Assembly: GCF_025118155.1 (NCBI RefSeq)
Contig: NW_026251398.1
Span: forward strand, 186,001-250,000
Source of the DNA: Cokeromyces recurvatus
Lineage: Eukaryota; Mucoromycota; Mucoromycetes; Mucorales; Mucoraceae
Length of the DNA stretch: 64,000 bases
Direction of reading: 5' to 3'
The translations under genes were made by a program, and so were the position numbers. Shown here piece by piece: positions 50,124-60,362 of the stretch. Position 1 is the stretch's first letter; each line of letters begins with the position of its first letter. The notes below the pieces were generated by a model, which saw only the letters and a list, made by a program, of their open reading frames with translations, did not search any database and was not told the origin of the DNA.

Positions 50124-51649
50124 ATGTCGTATTTAACTAGACTCGGTCAATTTCAAATTTTGGTAAAGAAAATAAAGTCAATTCAGGGTTTTTTTTTTCT
50201 CACACATTAAATATAGAAACGTTCTTATGCTGTATCGAGTAATTTAATTCAACCTGTAAAACAAGTAAGTTTGACTCTTCTTTCCAACTTTTTTTTTTTT
50301 AATAACTTTGAATTGACTAGTTAACTCATCCAGATGATAAAATACCACAATCAACCCTTGATCAAGTTGAAGAATATAGCAAATATACCGTTAATACTTA
50401 CGCTCGTCCAAGCATTATTATGAAACGTGGTCAGGGATCTTACCTGTTTGATACAAATGATCGTCCTTATTTAGATTTTACAGCAGGTATCGCTGTAAAT
50501 GCTCTAGGCCATTCTGATCCTGAAGTGGCGCAAGTTCTTTATGATCAAGCTCGTACTTTGGTTCATACGAGTAATCTTTATTATAATACAAATGCTGGCG
50601 AACTCGCTAAATTGATTGTTGAAACTACTGGAGGTTGGGCCAAGAAATTATTCTTGGCTAACTCAGGTACTGAAGCGAATGAAGGTGCGCTTAAGTTTGC
50701 TCGTAAATGGGGTCACCAGCAATCCTCTGATAAATATCAAATTGTCTGTTTTACACATGCTTTCCATGGTCGTTCCTTGGGTGCTCTTTCAGTGACTCCT
50801 AATCCAAAATACCAAAAGGTATTTGAACCCCTTTTACCAGGTGTTGTGACATGTCCTTATAATGATACAGAGAGAGCTCTTGAGATGATCACAGACAAGA
50901 CATGTGGTGTTATTCTGGAACCTGTTCAAGGAGAAGGTGGCGTACATCCTGCTGCTCCCGAATTTTTAAAAGCAATTCGTGATCAGTGTAACAAAACAAA
51001 TAGTTTACTTATCTTTGATGAAATTCAATGTGGTCTCTCTCGTACTGGCAAGTTATGGGCTCATCAACATGTTGATCTTGAAGGCTGTACACCTGATATC
51101 TTGACAATGGCGAAACCATTAGCTAATGGTGTACCTATTGGTGCTATCTTGACATCAGAGAAAGTAGGCAATTTGATTAAATTAGGTAAGTTATATATAT
51201 ACATGTATGAAAAGGATAGAGTAGTAGTGTATTTATTCATTTATTTATTTATTTATTTTGTTATAGGTGATCATGGTACTACATTTGGTGGTAATCCTTT
51301 GTCTTCAGCAGTTGCATTGAATGTCTTGAAACGTATTACAACACCAGAATTTATTGCATCTGTCAATGAAAAAGGAGAGTATTTAGCTTTCCTTTTAAAA
51401 CAATTACAATCCAAGTATCCTAATTTAATCAAGGAAGTAAGAGGTAAGGGACTTATGTTGGGTGTTGAATTTCAACATGATCCTACACCTCTTATCAAAA
51501 TGGCTCGCGAAAGGGGTCTTTTGATTGTTACAGCTGGATGTCAAACCGTGCGTATCATCCCTCCTTTAACTATCTCAAAGGAAGAAGCATTAGAAGGTGT
51601 AAATAAATTAGCAGGCGCCGTTGATGAATTTGCTGCAACTTTAAAATAA
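50124..51649 (+). CDS. ARG8: Acetylornithine aminotransferase, mitochondrial
   Basis: Model: join(50124..50162, 50217..50264, 50321..51185, 51267..51649), 444 residues, phases consistent. A PLP enzyme that converts N-acetylglutamate semialdehyde to N-acetylornithine in mitochondrial arginine synthesis. The N-terminus (MSYLTRLGQFQILKRSYAVS) looks like a presequence. Then KRGQGSYLFDTNDRPYLDFTAG, LANSGTEANEGALKFARK (PLP phosphate region), FHGRSLGALSVT, EPVQGEGGVHPA, LIFDEIQCGLSRTG with the PLP-nitrogen Asp, and TMAKPLANGVPIGA with the Schiff-base Lys. Ornithine aminotransferase is a relative, but the block pattern and spacing match the ArgD/Arg8 type. Confidence 0.94.
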
Positions 51650-51719
51650 ATAAATAAATAAATAAATAAATACACAGCAGCTGGTTTGTATACCTTTTTT
51701 TGTACATTTAAGAAAAAAA

Positions 51720-52205
51720 AACATATAAATAGCACTCGTCCATATTATTTTTTTCTTCTTCTTCTTCTTCTTCTTAATAAACTATGCAGAGTTGTTTTCA
51801 CAGACTTGTCTTTATCGATTCTCTGTTTCCGTATCTTTTTGCATTTAAAACAGCCATTAATGGCTCGATCAGCTCCAATTGCGAATGTAAACGGCTCTCC
51901 TTGCCTGAGTTTCCTTTTTCCGTTTCTACTGCAGTTTCTGCACAACTCACTTTTATTTCGATGCAAGTCAATAGCCTCAGTTTTACAGGATTTGCAAGTT
52001 GTACCGATCGGGGCAAACAAATATAAAATGCGTGAAAAAAAAAAGAGGGGTGCTGTCTATTTTTACATTGGCATCTTTAACTTACTAGTATGTTCGAGTT
52101 TTGCTACGAGAGAATAGTTATTTCACAACTTGAGGGCAATCAAAATTCAAAGTGAGGGCAATCGGAATTCAAATTGAGGGCAATCAAGGGCAAACAAAAA
52201 ACGCC
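51720..52205 (-). mobile_element. Fragment of a repeated mobile element with iterated ends
   Basis: The left part (51721-51815: CATATAAATAGC, CCATATTATTTT, TTTTCACAGACTTGTCTTT) recurs inside the palindrome at 57180-57300 and inverted at 57330-57445, so this is a dispersed repeat. The right part (about 52120-52195) has three units of GAGGGCAATC spaced about 22 bases, the subterminal-repeat design of the other transposons here. A Cys-rich frame lies between. No complete inverted repeat pair was found, so the element is truncated or composite. Confidence 0.6.
51745..52020 (-). pseudogene. Cys-rich frame of the mobile-element fragment
   Basis: About 90 residues on the minus strand: PIGTTCKSCKTEAIDLHRNK, SELCRNCSRNGKRKLRQGEP, FTFAIGADRAINGCFKCKKI, then a Lys/Arg-rich end. 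Three Cys pairs (CKSC, CRNC, CFKC) suggest a zinc-binding module. The frame has no proper ATG start here and looks like the C-terminal part of a longer protein. The final residues (DKSVKT) are encoded by sequence repeated in the palindrome at 57.3 kb. The family is not identified. Confidence 0.45.
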
Positions 52206-52508
52206 AAAATACCCTTCAGACGTGCTTGCTAAAATGTGGATGCAGTTTAGTTGTTGAAATGATTGGTCATCATCATTTTATAAATTCTATCGATGTCCCT
52301 TAAAAAGAAAAAAAAAATACAAATTCCTACAAATTCATGATATTTTCGTGCACCTAGATCTCTAAAATTTGAAATTTTCCAAAAATGTATAATTTTTTTT
52401 TAATTAACTGTGCCAAATAAAAAATGCAAATGTAAATGTAAATATATACCCGCTATTTTTTTTTTCTTGCTTTTGTTGCTTTTCGTTTTCTATTCTAAAA
52501 AAAAAAAA
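52206..52508. other. Promoter region of the Use1 gene
   Basis: 303 bases, AT-rich, no gene; adjoins the mobile-element fragment on its left. Confidence 0.4.
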
Positions 52509-53615
52509 ATGGTTCGAGATACAATAGAAGAAATTAACTTTTATCGCCTTTTATTAAGTTGTGAACATAAATTAAAGCAGCAACCCATTGATGTTTGGGA
52601 TCCTTCCGAGAAGAGGAAATTGGCTACAGTAAAATAGAATGAAGTGTAATATGGAATGCATCCATTTTTTGATTTTAACTTTATATGTCTTTTAGTATGT
52701 AAAACATCTTACAACACTTGAAAAGAAAATACAGCCTTCTCAGTATGTATTAACGGACATTGAGTGTTGGTGTTGTTTTTATCCATTTATTTCTAACCCT
52801 CTCAATTATTTAGTATAAAGTCATTAACGGATAGAATGAAACATTTAAATACAGCAGTTAGTGAACATACAATGGTAAAGGAGTTTATATCCAATATGTA
52901 TATAAAGAAGTGGATATTAATTATTTAATGTTCAATTTTAGCATATGGACGTGGAAAAAGGAACAATAGAAGCACGATTAGTGAAAAAGAAACATTTAGA
53001 AGAATTAAAACAATATGAAAGGCCCGATCCTGAATGGTTAATAGATTTGAAGCAACAACAAGAGACATTAGAAAAAGTGGAAGAGAAGAAGGTAAGATTA
53101 TCATTTCAATACAATTTTTTTTTTTGTTTTAGGTACGATTAGTATTTTTATGTTTTATATAGAACTTGTTGGAACAAGAAGGGATGAAGGAACAAGATAG
53201 TCCTACATCTGTAATAAAAGAAAAAGAACAAGCTAATAATGAATTACGATTAAGAAATACACATAAAGAAAAGAATGCAGAGATGGAGACAACAGCCAAT
53301 ATTGAACATGTTTTACAACATCATCGACAGATTCATGATGAATTAACAACAGATTTAAGTAAGATGGCAGAACAATTAAAATTAAATAGTCAAGCGTTTG
53401 GAGAAAGACTTTCAAAGGATGATGAAATTTTAAGAGAAGCTTCAAGAGCAGTAGAAAATAATTTAGATAGAATGAGAACCGAAAAAGAAAGATTAGATGT
53501 ACATTATTCCAAGTCCTGGAGCACCAGTTTTATGACTTTGGGAGTTGTTTTATTTGTTTGTATTATGTTTATACTTGTCTTTTTTACAATTCGATTCTTA
53601 CCAAAAGCCTCTTAA
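52509..53615 (+). CDS. Use1-type ER SNARE
   Basis: Model: join(52509..52628, 52696..52742, 52814..52874, 52942..53091, 53163..53615), 276 residues, phases consistent. The N-terminal helix TIEEINFYRLLLSCEHKL and VKHLTTLEKKIQPSHIKSLT are typical of Use1. The SNARE helix runs through HHRQIHDELTTDLSKMAEQL and SQAFGERLSKDDEILREASR, with a hydrophilic central-layer residue. A C-terminal membrane anchor (about residues 249-270, TLGVVLFVCIMFILVFFTIR) makes it tail-anchored. Use1 acts with Sec20 and Ufe1 in Golgi-to-ER vesicle fusion. Confidence 0.9.
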
Positions 53616-53758
53616 AGAATAAAAAAAATAAAAATGAATAAATAAAAAAAATAAAAAATAAAAAAAAAAAAATAAACCAGAGCTTTATGCAAAATAGGGA
53701 TTACAACAAATCTTAAAAGAAAAAAAAAAAAAAAAAAAAAAAGAAAAAAAAGTGTTAT

Positions 53759-54472
53759 TTATCGTGAATCTTGATCTTCATAAAAGTTCTTTAAATATTC
53801 TTCAGCTTCTGAATATTCAATTTTAACTTGTGGTAATAAAGGAGTAATGCGTTTTAAAGCTTCTTCTTCATCAATCGCACCTGCACCTTCTTCATCTTGA
53901 CAGTTACCAATATTTTGAATCTTTTCGCATGTTGCCTTTACTTTTTTTAAGCCTATAGCAGCTGAACTACCTTTTAAAAAATGACCCAATCTAGACAATT
54001 CTTTCAAATTCTTCTTTTCTCTAAATAAATAAATAAAGTTTAATATTTACAAGTCTATTTATTTATCAAGTTTTATTTACAATGCTTCATCCATATCTTT
54101 AAATGTTCCCTCTGCTTGTTCAAAATAATTATTCACAATACTATATGAAAATTCATGGTCATCTTCATCGTCCATATCCAATAATTGTTCAAATGTATTC
54201 ATATCAATAAGATCATCAGGATTTACAACTTTATCATTATCCTCTATATTTCCCAAGTCTGTATGTGTCAAATCAGGTGATGATGATGATGCTGTAGTAG
54301 TAGTAGTGGTAGTCGTAGTTGTTGTTGTTGATGATGATATATTACTAGCAGACTTTTAATACTTTTGTCAGTACCTATAATACATACAACATTTCATAAA
54401 TATAGAAACCTTTAATTCCTTCTCTGCTTCTTTAGATGTAGTTATATCAGGGGAATTTTCGCGACTTGTCAT
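53759..54472 (-). CDS. Histidine phosphotransfer protein (Ypd1-like)
   Basis: Model: complement(join(53759..54020, 54081..54352, 54410..54472)), 198 residues, phases consistent. The low-complexity start contains a Thr run encoded by an imperfect ACT repeat (54297-54335). The HPt four-helix bundle follows: DMNTFEQLLDMDDEDDHEFS, NNYFEQAEGTFKDMDEAL, then LSRLGHFLKGSSAAIGLKKV with the phospho-accepting His at about 125, and KATCEKIQNIGN. It relays phosphate from hybrid sensor kinases to response regulators (Ssk1/Skn7 type) in osmotic and oxidative stress. The N-terminal extension of about 65 residues is longer than in yeast Ypd1. Confidence 0.94.
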
Positions 54473-56043
54473 TATATTAGAACTATAAATTTTATGTAAA
54501 AGAAAAAGAAGGAAAAAAAAAAAGAGAGAAAAGGAAAAGGAAAAGAAAAAGGAAAGGAAAAAGAAGAAGAAGAAGAAGAAGAAAAAAAAAAAAAAAAAAA
54601 AAAAGGTAATAAAAAAATTTTTTTTTTTTTTGTAGTATAATGATCGACTAGCTTATACGTCATTAACAACTAGAATACGAAATGTACTCTTAAACACCCT
54701 AGTTCCTTCTTTTTTTTTTTTTTTCTTTTTCCCTTTCTCCTTTTCTTATACATAATTATGTTATACAAAAAAAAATTTATATTTATTTCATTATAACAAG
54801 TACATACATGTTTTCTATTTTCTGTATTCTTATTCTTTTTATTTCATCGAAAGTATTCTTTTTCTTCTTCTTTTAATGTTTATTGATTATCTAATTATTG
54901 GGCTTGAATTTTTTTTTTTTTATTTTGTACACAACGTGTCTCTATCATTTTTCCTTTTTTTTTTTTTTAATCATTTCTTCTTTTTTTTTTTTTTTTATTC
55001 TTCTTTTTATTCTCCATTTTAAGCTTTAAAGTCTTTTTCTTTTTTTTTTTCTTGTAATATTAAAAAAAATACATTAACTTGATCTTTGTAAACAAACTAA
55101 AAAGAATAAATAAATAAATAAATAAAATGAGGTTACACAAATTGTGTCATATTCTACATTTAAGAGAAAATTAAACTTTTCTTCCCCGCGCTTGTACTTG
55201 TGCTTACGATTTTTGTGCAAGTGAAATATTGATTCTTTTGTTGGAACCATTTCATTAAGCCGAAGACAAAAAAAAAAAAGAGAATTCAAAAAGAATATAA
55301 ACATGTATGTATATATATATATGTGTGTGTGTATGTATGTATGTATTTATTTAGCTTTACAGATTTAATGAAAAGATAGATATAACATTATTTATAATGA
55401 TCATTACTATTTATTCAAGGTGTACTTAAGATTTTTTTTTTTGGATAATAATAATAATAATAATAATAATTCAATTTGATTGGATAGAAATAATTGAATG
55501 GTATGATCTGGATATCCTTTACAAGCACCGTTACAACAACAATGATACAAGATTGCCCAGACTAGTTCAATATTTATATATATATATATATATAAAAAAG
55601 GCTCTTTCTTGTTGTGTTGTAAGAGACACAAGATAGAAAGAAAAAAAAAAAAAAAAGAAAGAGAATTATAACAAGAAAGTGAATGATGTACTAGCTTCGG
55701 TTGTTAAATAATTACTGCAGCAACAACTTAGAAACAGGATTTTTTAATAGGAGAGAGCTTATTGTAGAAAGTTGTGCATATTTTAGGCCAGATGAAATAA
55801 ATATTATGAGGGCATCTGGATACAATAGTATTTTAGACTTTTTTTTTTTTCTTTTTTCCAGATGATGGTAATTGTGGATAAAATGACTAAATGAGACTTG
55901 TTGTTGTTACTATTATTATTTAAGACTTGTTGATAATTAATATTGTCATTCCAGATCAATAAATATAATAGCCTTCATCTTGTTATTAACAGCTGTGTTG
56001 TTAATACCATCACCATTCTTCCAAAATGTACTACATGTGTATA
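54473..56043. other. 1.6-kb intergenic block, homopolymer-rich
   Basis: Promoter of the Ypd1 gene on the left, then AT-rich DNA with T-runs and (AAT)n at 55447-55471 and (TA)n at 55574-55592. No gene or RNA recognised. Confidence 0.5.
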
Positions 56044-56170
56044 CAGTGTTTGCCAAAATGATGTCGCATTTTAAGTAAACAGTGTCGCACTTTAAAAATA
56101 AAAAGTGTCGCATAACCCACAGTTATTGGGACAAAATTTTATAAGTTTTTAGGAAAATATTTTATTGGAT

Positions 56171-56490
56171 TTACAACATCTGTTCTTTTGCCAAACGGCG
56201 TGGAAAGAAAGAGACAGAATGCCTTATCCACCCTTTGCAATCTTTTAGTGTCACTTTAGAGCTAGAGCATGGTTCTAAAATTCTAGTTGTAAGAGTATCC
56301 TTCCTGTCAATGGGGGTTCTTTTAATACCTGATTTGACTTTTGACCAAAATTCTTCAATACGGTTTAAAAATGGCGAGTAAGGTAGCAAGTAAACACATT
56401 TATAACATCTGCCAACAATATACTCTTGAACTTTTTTGCCTCTAGGTCCATGGATAGGGGCATTATCCATTACCAAATAAAACCCTTGAA
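56171..56490 (-). pseudogene. C-terminal fragment of IS630/Tc1-type transposase
   Basis: About 106 residues remain: GFYLVMDNAPIHGPRGKKVQ with the second catalytic Asp, CVYLLPYSPFLNRIEEFWSK with the Glu, and a normal C-terminal end (SFFPRRLAKEQML). The N-terminal two thirds, including the first Asp, are missing where the palindrome begins at about 56496. It belongs to another subfamily than the intact copy at 10001-11308 (RIEEFWSKVK against PIEQFWAILK). Not functional. Confidence 0.85.
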
Positions 56491-56495
56491 GATTG

Positions 56496-58082
56496 TTATG
56501 ATTGTAGTCGTATTTACAACTAAGTTAATAGAAATAAACTATCATTTATGTAAATAATAAAGAGTTTATTCGAATAATACTAGTGTATTGTACTTCACAG
56601 CATAATATTCATTCTATACCCAGTTTTAATAATAATAATAGTCATTGTTGTGATTGTAGTAGCCTTTATAATTAAGTTAATAGAAATAAACCATCATTTA
56701 TTACATAATAAAGAGGTTGTTCAAATAAAACTAATATATTGCGCTTCACAGCATAATATTCATTCTACTCTCAGTTTTGATAATAGTCATTGTTTGAGTA
56801 TTCGAGCATTCAAAATAATTATATACATTATATTATGTAATAATAATAATTTAATAGGATTATGATTGTTATATTGAATTACGATTATTGATACAAGTCG
56901 TACATATTATATATACATCCATAACGTTGTATATTGTTATAGAGGGAAGATACACTGTAAATTAATATTAACGCGTTGCTTATCCCAAAGACAATAATCG
57001 TGTATATTTTTAATTTCAGCAACAGCTCAGGCAGAAATCTGCATACTGCATGCAGAGTTATTCGGAGACAAAATTTGTGCATATTTGTGCATATTTGTGC
57101 ATATTTGTGCATAAAGGCTTTATTATAGCAGTATTTATTTATCTAAATCACACTCCTATTAATATCCCTTATCTTACAAAAAACATATAAATAGCCTTCG
57201 TCATTTTTCCATATTATTTTCTTCTTGTACAATTTTGGATTATTTTTCCTTCAATAAAACTATACAAAGTTTTCACAGACTTGTCTTTGTTTTGATAGCA
57301 AAAAGTTAAAGAAAGAGGAAAAGACAAAAGACAAGTCTGTGAAAACTTCGTGTAGTTTTTTATTAAGAAAAAAATACAAAAATTGTACAAGGAAAAATTA
57401 TGTGAAAATGTAAAGGGTTATTTATATGTTTTTGCAAGGTAAGTGATATTAATAGAACTATGATTTGGATAAGCAAATATTGCTATAATAAAGCATTAGT
57501 CATAAATATTTTCTCCGAATAATTCTGCCTACAATAAGATCTATTTTTATTCTTTTCTGCCTGAGCTGTCGCTGTTACTAAAAATATTAAATTATTATTT
57601 CTGGGGTAAGCGACGCGTCAATATTAATTCACAGTGAATATGTCAGCTATAACAATACCAATTATTTATATGCTACTATTATTATTATCCTATAAGATAT
57701 TATTACATAACAATATTTATCTTTATAGCTATCTATATATAATATGTATGACTTATAAATAATTATGTAATTGAATATAACAGTCATAATCCTATTGAAT
57801 TATTATTATTACATAATATAATGTATGTAATTATTTTTAATGCTCGAATACTCAAACAATGACTATTATCAAAACTGAGAATAGAATGAATATTGTGCTG
57901 TGAAGCGCGATATATTAGTTTAATTTGAATAACCTCTTTATTACGTAATAAATGATGGTTTATTTCTATTAACTTAATTATAAAGGCTACTACAATCACA
58001 ACAGTCTTTTCTTTTTTCTCTTTCCTTATCTTTGTACTCAAAACACTATTAACTTAGTTGTAAATACGACTACAATCGTAAC
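56496..58082. repeat. Large imperfect inverted repeat (palindrome), about 1.6 kb
   Basis: The left arm (56496 to about 57300) and right arm (about 57330-58082) match in inverse orientation with moderate divergence. Examples: GATTGTAGTCGTATTTACAA at 56501 and its inverse near 58070; AGTAGCCTTTATAATTAAGT at 56659 and its inverse near 57985; CAACAGCTCAGGCAGAAA at 57020 and its partner near 57560; CATATAAATAGC at 57184 and its partner near 57420; TTTTCACAGACTTGTCTTT at 57272 and its inverse near 57340. The centre is a spacer of about 30 bases. The outermost part of the left arm is also duplicated in tandem (56496-56640 and 56645-56790). Confidence 0.88.
57073..57112. repeat. Four tandem copies of a 10-base unit
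   Basis: GTGCATATTT repeated about four times in the left arm only; the right arm lacks it, so it arose after the arms formed. Confidence 0.9.
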
Positions 58083-58139
58083 AAGATGGTTACTGGTTCT
58101 TTTGTACAAGTTTCTATACATTCATTCATTCTCAATCTG

Positions 58140-59342
58140 TTGATGATTGTGCCGATTCATCTCGGGTGAATGCTCAAAACGAAGCTGTATCTTATATCCG
58201 TAAAAAGACAAGGTTTGGACTAGAATTTTTTGAGTTGACTATCCGATTCAGTAAAGTTGAATTGCTTGCCACATCCGGCTTTTATGGTCCTATTGAAGGC
58301 CACACCATCACCGCGTTTTTTGGGTCCTCGATTTGAAAATTACCAACATCAATCACAGATACATATAATACTGTTGCCTCAAAAGAGGTATTTATACCAA
58401 CAACAGCAAAAGCATTCACAAAAGATGTAAGACTTTTAAATCAAGACACATTCTGCAAGATAATGGATATTCTTTAGCAAGAAGTTTAAGTCAAAAGGAT
58501 ATATTCTCCCCCATCATCTACTTTCATTTCTTGTAGAAAATATCGTACAAAGAGGAGCTTCTTTGTTGTTAAGAGCTTTTACGTATAAAATTCTACCTCA
58601 GGAAGAAATTGCTGAAGTAGATTCCAGATTTAAAAATTCTGTTACCAAACTAACAGCATCAGGCAAACTAGTAAAGAAATATATTACGGAGCTAAATAGC
58701 AAGGATCAGCTCGTAATCAGTGAATATGATCATGTACAATTAAAAAAAAGACATATTGTACATTTATGAAAACACACTTGCTGGTGCCATTAAAAACAGA
58801 AACAAAACATTGGCATTAAAAGTTGAACAAGAATATAATTTATCAAACGAAAAATAATAAAGTACATATAATTTATTTAAACTAAAAAAATTGAACTTCT
58901 CCTAGTTCTCAAAGTAATACCAAGTACTTTGATTAACAGAGTCAACCACGAGAAGGTGGAAGTTCATCTGACTCCAAAAAAAAATAGCCCCCAGATCTCT
59001 ACCAACAAAAAGATGTTGGGTGGTATTCGTCATTCAACGTATTGTAAAAGCAACTGTGGTAAGCCACTTGAACTCATATACAGGGGTGTGAACAACCTGT
59101 ATCAATCCACTTTTGCAAGAAAACTTCAAGACCACATTATCATGCTCAGACTGCGGCCGTCTGGCCTAATACGGACGTTACCCCGTAGTAAAATAACGCA
59201 CTGTGTAAAAGTCCTCTTCCGCAGCAAAGAAGAAAAAGAGATTTTTTTTTTTTCCTTCGGTATCTTTTATACTCCGTATAATCCGCCAAAAAAAAAAGAA
59301 GTCCCAAAATTAATTTTATTTAAAGTCCTTAAAATGTCATGA
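58140..59342 (+). pseudogene. Broken frames of unknown repeat protein(s)
   Basis: Pieces readable on the plus strand with stops between: VELLATSGFYGPIEGHTITA near 58260; RAFTYKILPQEEIAEVDSRF and NSVTKLTASGKLVKKYITEL at 58563-58769; VNHEKVEVHLTPK and MLGGIRHSTYCKSNCGKPLE at 58929-59342. The last has a CxxxC pair followed by a positively charged stretch. I cannot name a family. The pieces sit inside the nested transposon and are most simply cargo or decayed element genes. Confidence 0.35.
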
Positions 59343-59808
59343 TGAGAGGGGCAAAAAAACTATCCCAAAAGTAATTCAAAGTTAGTGCCAATAATTATAA
59401 AACCTTGTCCTAATAATTTTCAAATCCAGTCCCAATAACTGTGGGAAACCCAGTACCGTCACCGTTTCTTTCTATTATTAATCTTGCCATGTGCTGCTCA
59501 AGGTGATTAATCCAAGGTGAGCAAGAACATGCAAGAAAATATGTTATGATAATGTGATAGATAGATGCCTATTAATATCAAAAATATATATCAATGAATC
59601 CTCAGCACATCTTTCCTTTTTTCAAAATCTGCTTTAGAATGTGAACACTTTGCATTTTATATGAATACGACATCTTTTTTCTAATGGTTATGCGACACTT
59701 TTTATTTTTAAAGTGCGACACTCTTTATTTTTTTTGATGCGTCATTATTTTTTCGCAATGTGCGACAATCGAAATTTCTTTAGTGCGACATCATTTTGGC
59801 AAACACTG

Positions 59809-60362
59809 TATAAATATATTTTTTTTGCGGACTTGTTTGCTGCTCTTCAATGCATCCGTATTATACCGGCTACAAAGTCTTGACGTTTTTTTTTTTTTTT
59901 TTTTTTTTTTTTCCTTTTGGAGGAAGGAGGGAAGAAAGGTAAATAACTAATAAAATCAGAATTGTTATACAGAATCAAGTAAAAAGCATCTTTATGCTCG
60001 GACAATCTTTCTAGTGTTTATACTCGTCAAAAAAAAAGCTTTTTATTTGTAGCTAATTACATAATAAATAAGTATGATATTAGCAGGTATAATTCAAGTG
60101 CATGAATGCAATACCATACTATTTAGAGTTGAGAAAGTATACATTTATAGACACATTTTGAAGTTAGTAAATAAAGCTTCTTCATCAAAGATAAATAAAT
60201 GACATAATATTATATTTATTGATAAAATAACCTTTAACTATATAAATTTAATGTGTATATCATATCATAAATAATGTTGTATAGTTATTCCCTTTTATTG
60301 TAAATTTTCTCCTCTTATACATAAATATTTATATTTATTTATTTATATACATTTCTTTTTCT
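59809..60362. other. Intergenic flank right of the nested transposon
   Basis: AT-rich, with a T-run at 59886-59912 and the 3' flank of the glycosyltransferase gene. No gene seen. Confidence 0.5.

Larger units (their letters stand above)
56044..59808. mobile_element. Nested IS630/Tc1-type transposon region, 3.77 kb
   Basis: The ends are perfect inverted copies over 25 bases (CAGTGTTTGCCAAAATGATG... and its inverse), flanked by TA at 56042-56043 and 59809-59810. Next to the ends, both sides carry GTGTCGCACTTTAAAAATAA as further inverted blocks (about 56081-56117 and 59690-59728). Inside, a second inverted pair (CCCACAGTTATTGGGAC at 56117-56133 and inverse at 59434-59450) marks an inner element. 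Content: a C-terminal transposase fragment, a 1.6-kb palindrome, and scattered broken frames. This is best explained by insertion of repeats into a transposon whose transposase was then lost. Confidence 0.85.

Noticed and set aside
57180..57445. LTR retrotransposon ends
   Set aside because: The two copies are in inverse, not direct, orientation, and no primer-binding site or polymerase frame was seen.
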